DNA from: Ectobius pallidus
Lineage: Eukaryota; Arthropoda; Insecta; Blattodea; Ectobiidae
NCBI GenBank assembly: GCA_964059195.1
Contig: CAXKWD010000005.1
Location: forward strand, 91,959,882-92,023,881
Direction: 5' to 3'
Length of the DNA stretch: 64,000 nt
The DNA itself: not shown here
Content: more model-generated notes on this DNA
Databases searched by the model: none
Seen by the model: only the letters and a program-made list of their open reading frames with translations
What the model was told of the DNA's origin: nothing
How positions within the stretch are numbered: position 1 is the stretch's first letter

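Noticed and set aside
63093..63160. Functional tRNA gene
   Set aside because: The A and B boxes are present but there is no complete cloverleaf, and the sequence continues as a SINE body.
1..64000. CRISPR arrays, bacterial operons or prophage
   Set aside because: Spliced eukaryotic gene, SINEs and animal transposons throughout. No regularly spaced repeats of CRISPR type.

Overview
This is an animal nuclear genome window, AT-rich and intron-rich, almost certainly from an arthropod and probably an insect with a large, repeat-filled genome. The species cannot be fixed from the sequence. The only host gene I can support runs on the + strand through the whole window. It is a citron rho-interacting kinase (Drosophila sticky) gene, seen as 17 exons whose reading phases chain without a break. 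The first exon (1482) carries the C-terminal tail of the AGC kinase. Exons 2 to 14 encode the long coiled coil, exon 15 a linker, exon 16 most of the C1 zinc finger, and exon 17 (63939, cut by the window end) the last C1 cysteines. The kinase domain lies upstream of the window, and the PH and CNH domains are expected downstream.

The exons make up about 3.2 kb. Nearly everything else is intron, much of it transposable elements. From left to right: a hAT remnant (329-1426) ending 55 bp before exon 1; a TA-flanked element (3655-4706); a Harbinger-type MITE (5908-6921); a mariner-type MITE (7246-8362); a 2.4 kb near-perfect palindrome with a hammerhead-like loop (9991-12411) nested in a MITE; TIR elements at 15.7, 19.4, 23.3 and 25.4 kb; a Helitron (26506-27366); a full-length but internally deleted Bel/Pao LTR retrotransposon with two 1577 bp LTRs (28461-35761); a rearranged mariner (39297-39968); hATs at 40.3 and 42.1 kb; several Penelope-like elements (PLEs) at 38.7, 44.8-46.8, 47.5-48.1, 48.6 and 51.7-53.3 kb; two Academ-like elements (48963-51704 and 55350-58658) with XPG-nuclease remnants; and nested hAT/Tc1-mariner elements plus a tRNA-derived SINE near the right end.

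The most interesting signal is the set of Penelope-like elements. At least six insertions of several sub-families share one architecture: inverted terminal copies, an 11-13 bp (once 10 bp) target duplication, and a unique tail of about 30-60 bp beyond one terminus. In most tails a TTCACTGTGT-like motif can be read. Most also carry a hammerhead ribozyme core (CUGANGA / stem II / GAAA / short palindromic stem III / UC) beside or overlapping the end of a GIY-YIG endonuclease ORF. The 2.4 kb palindrome at 10-12.4 kb fits the same plan with 1.13 kb non-coding arms, and its inverted arm stops within one base of the predicted ribozyme cleavage site. A copy of a dispersed repeat at 3.5 kb gives an unoccupied version of one PLE insertion site.

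All calls come from reading the sequence and the supplied translations. No database search or folding program was run. Family names for the transposons are inferred from termini, target duplications and recognisable protein motifs.
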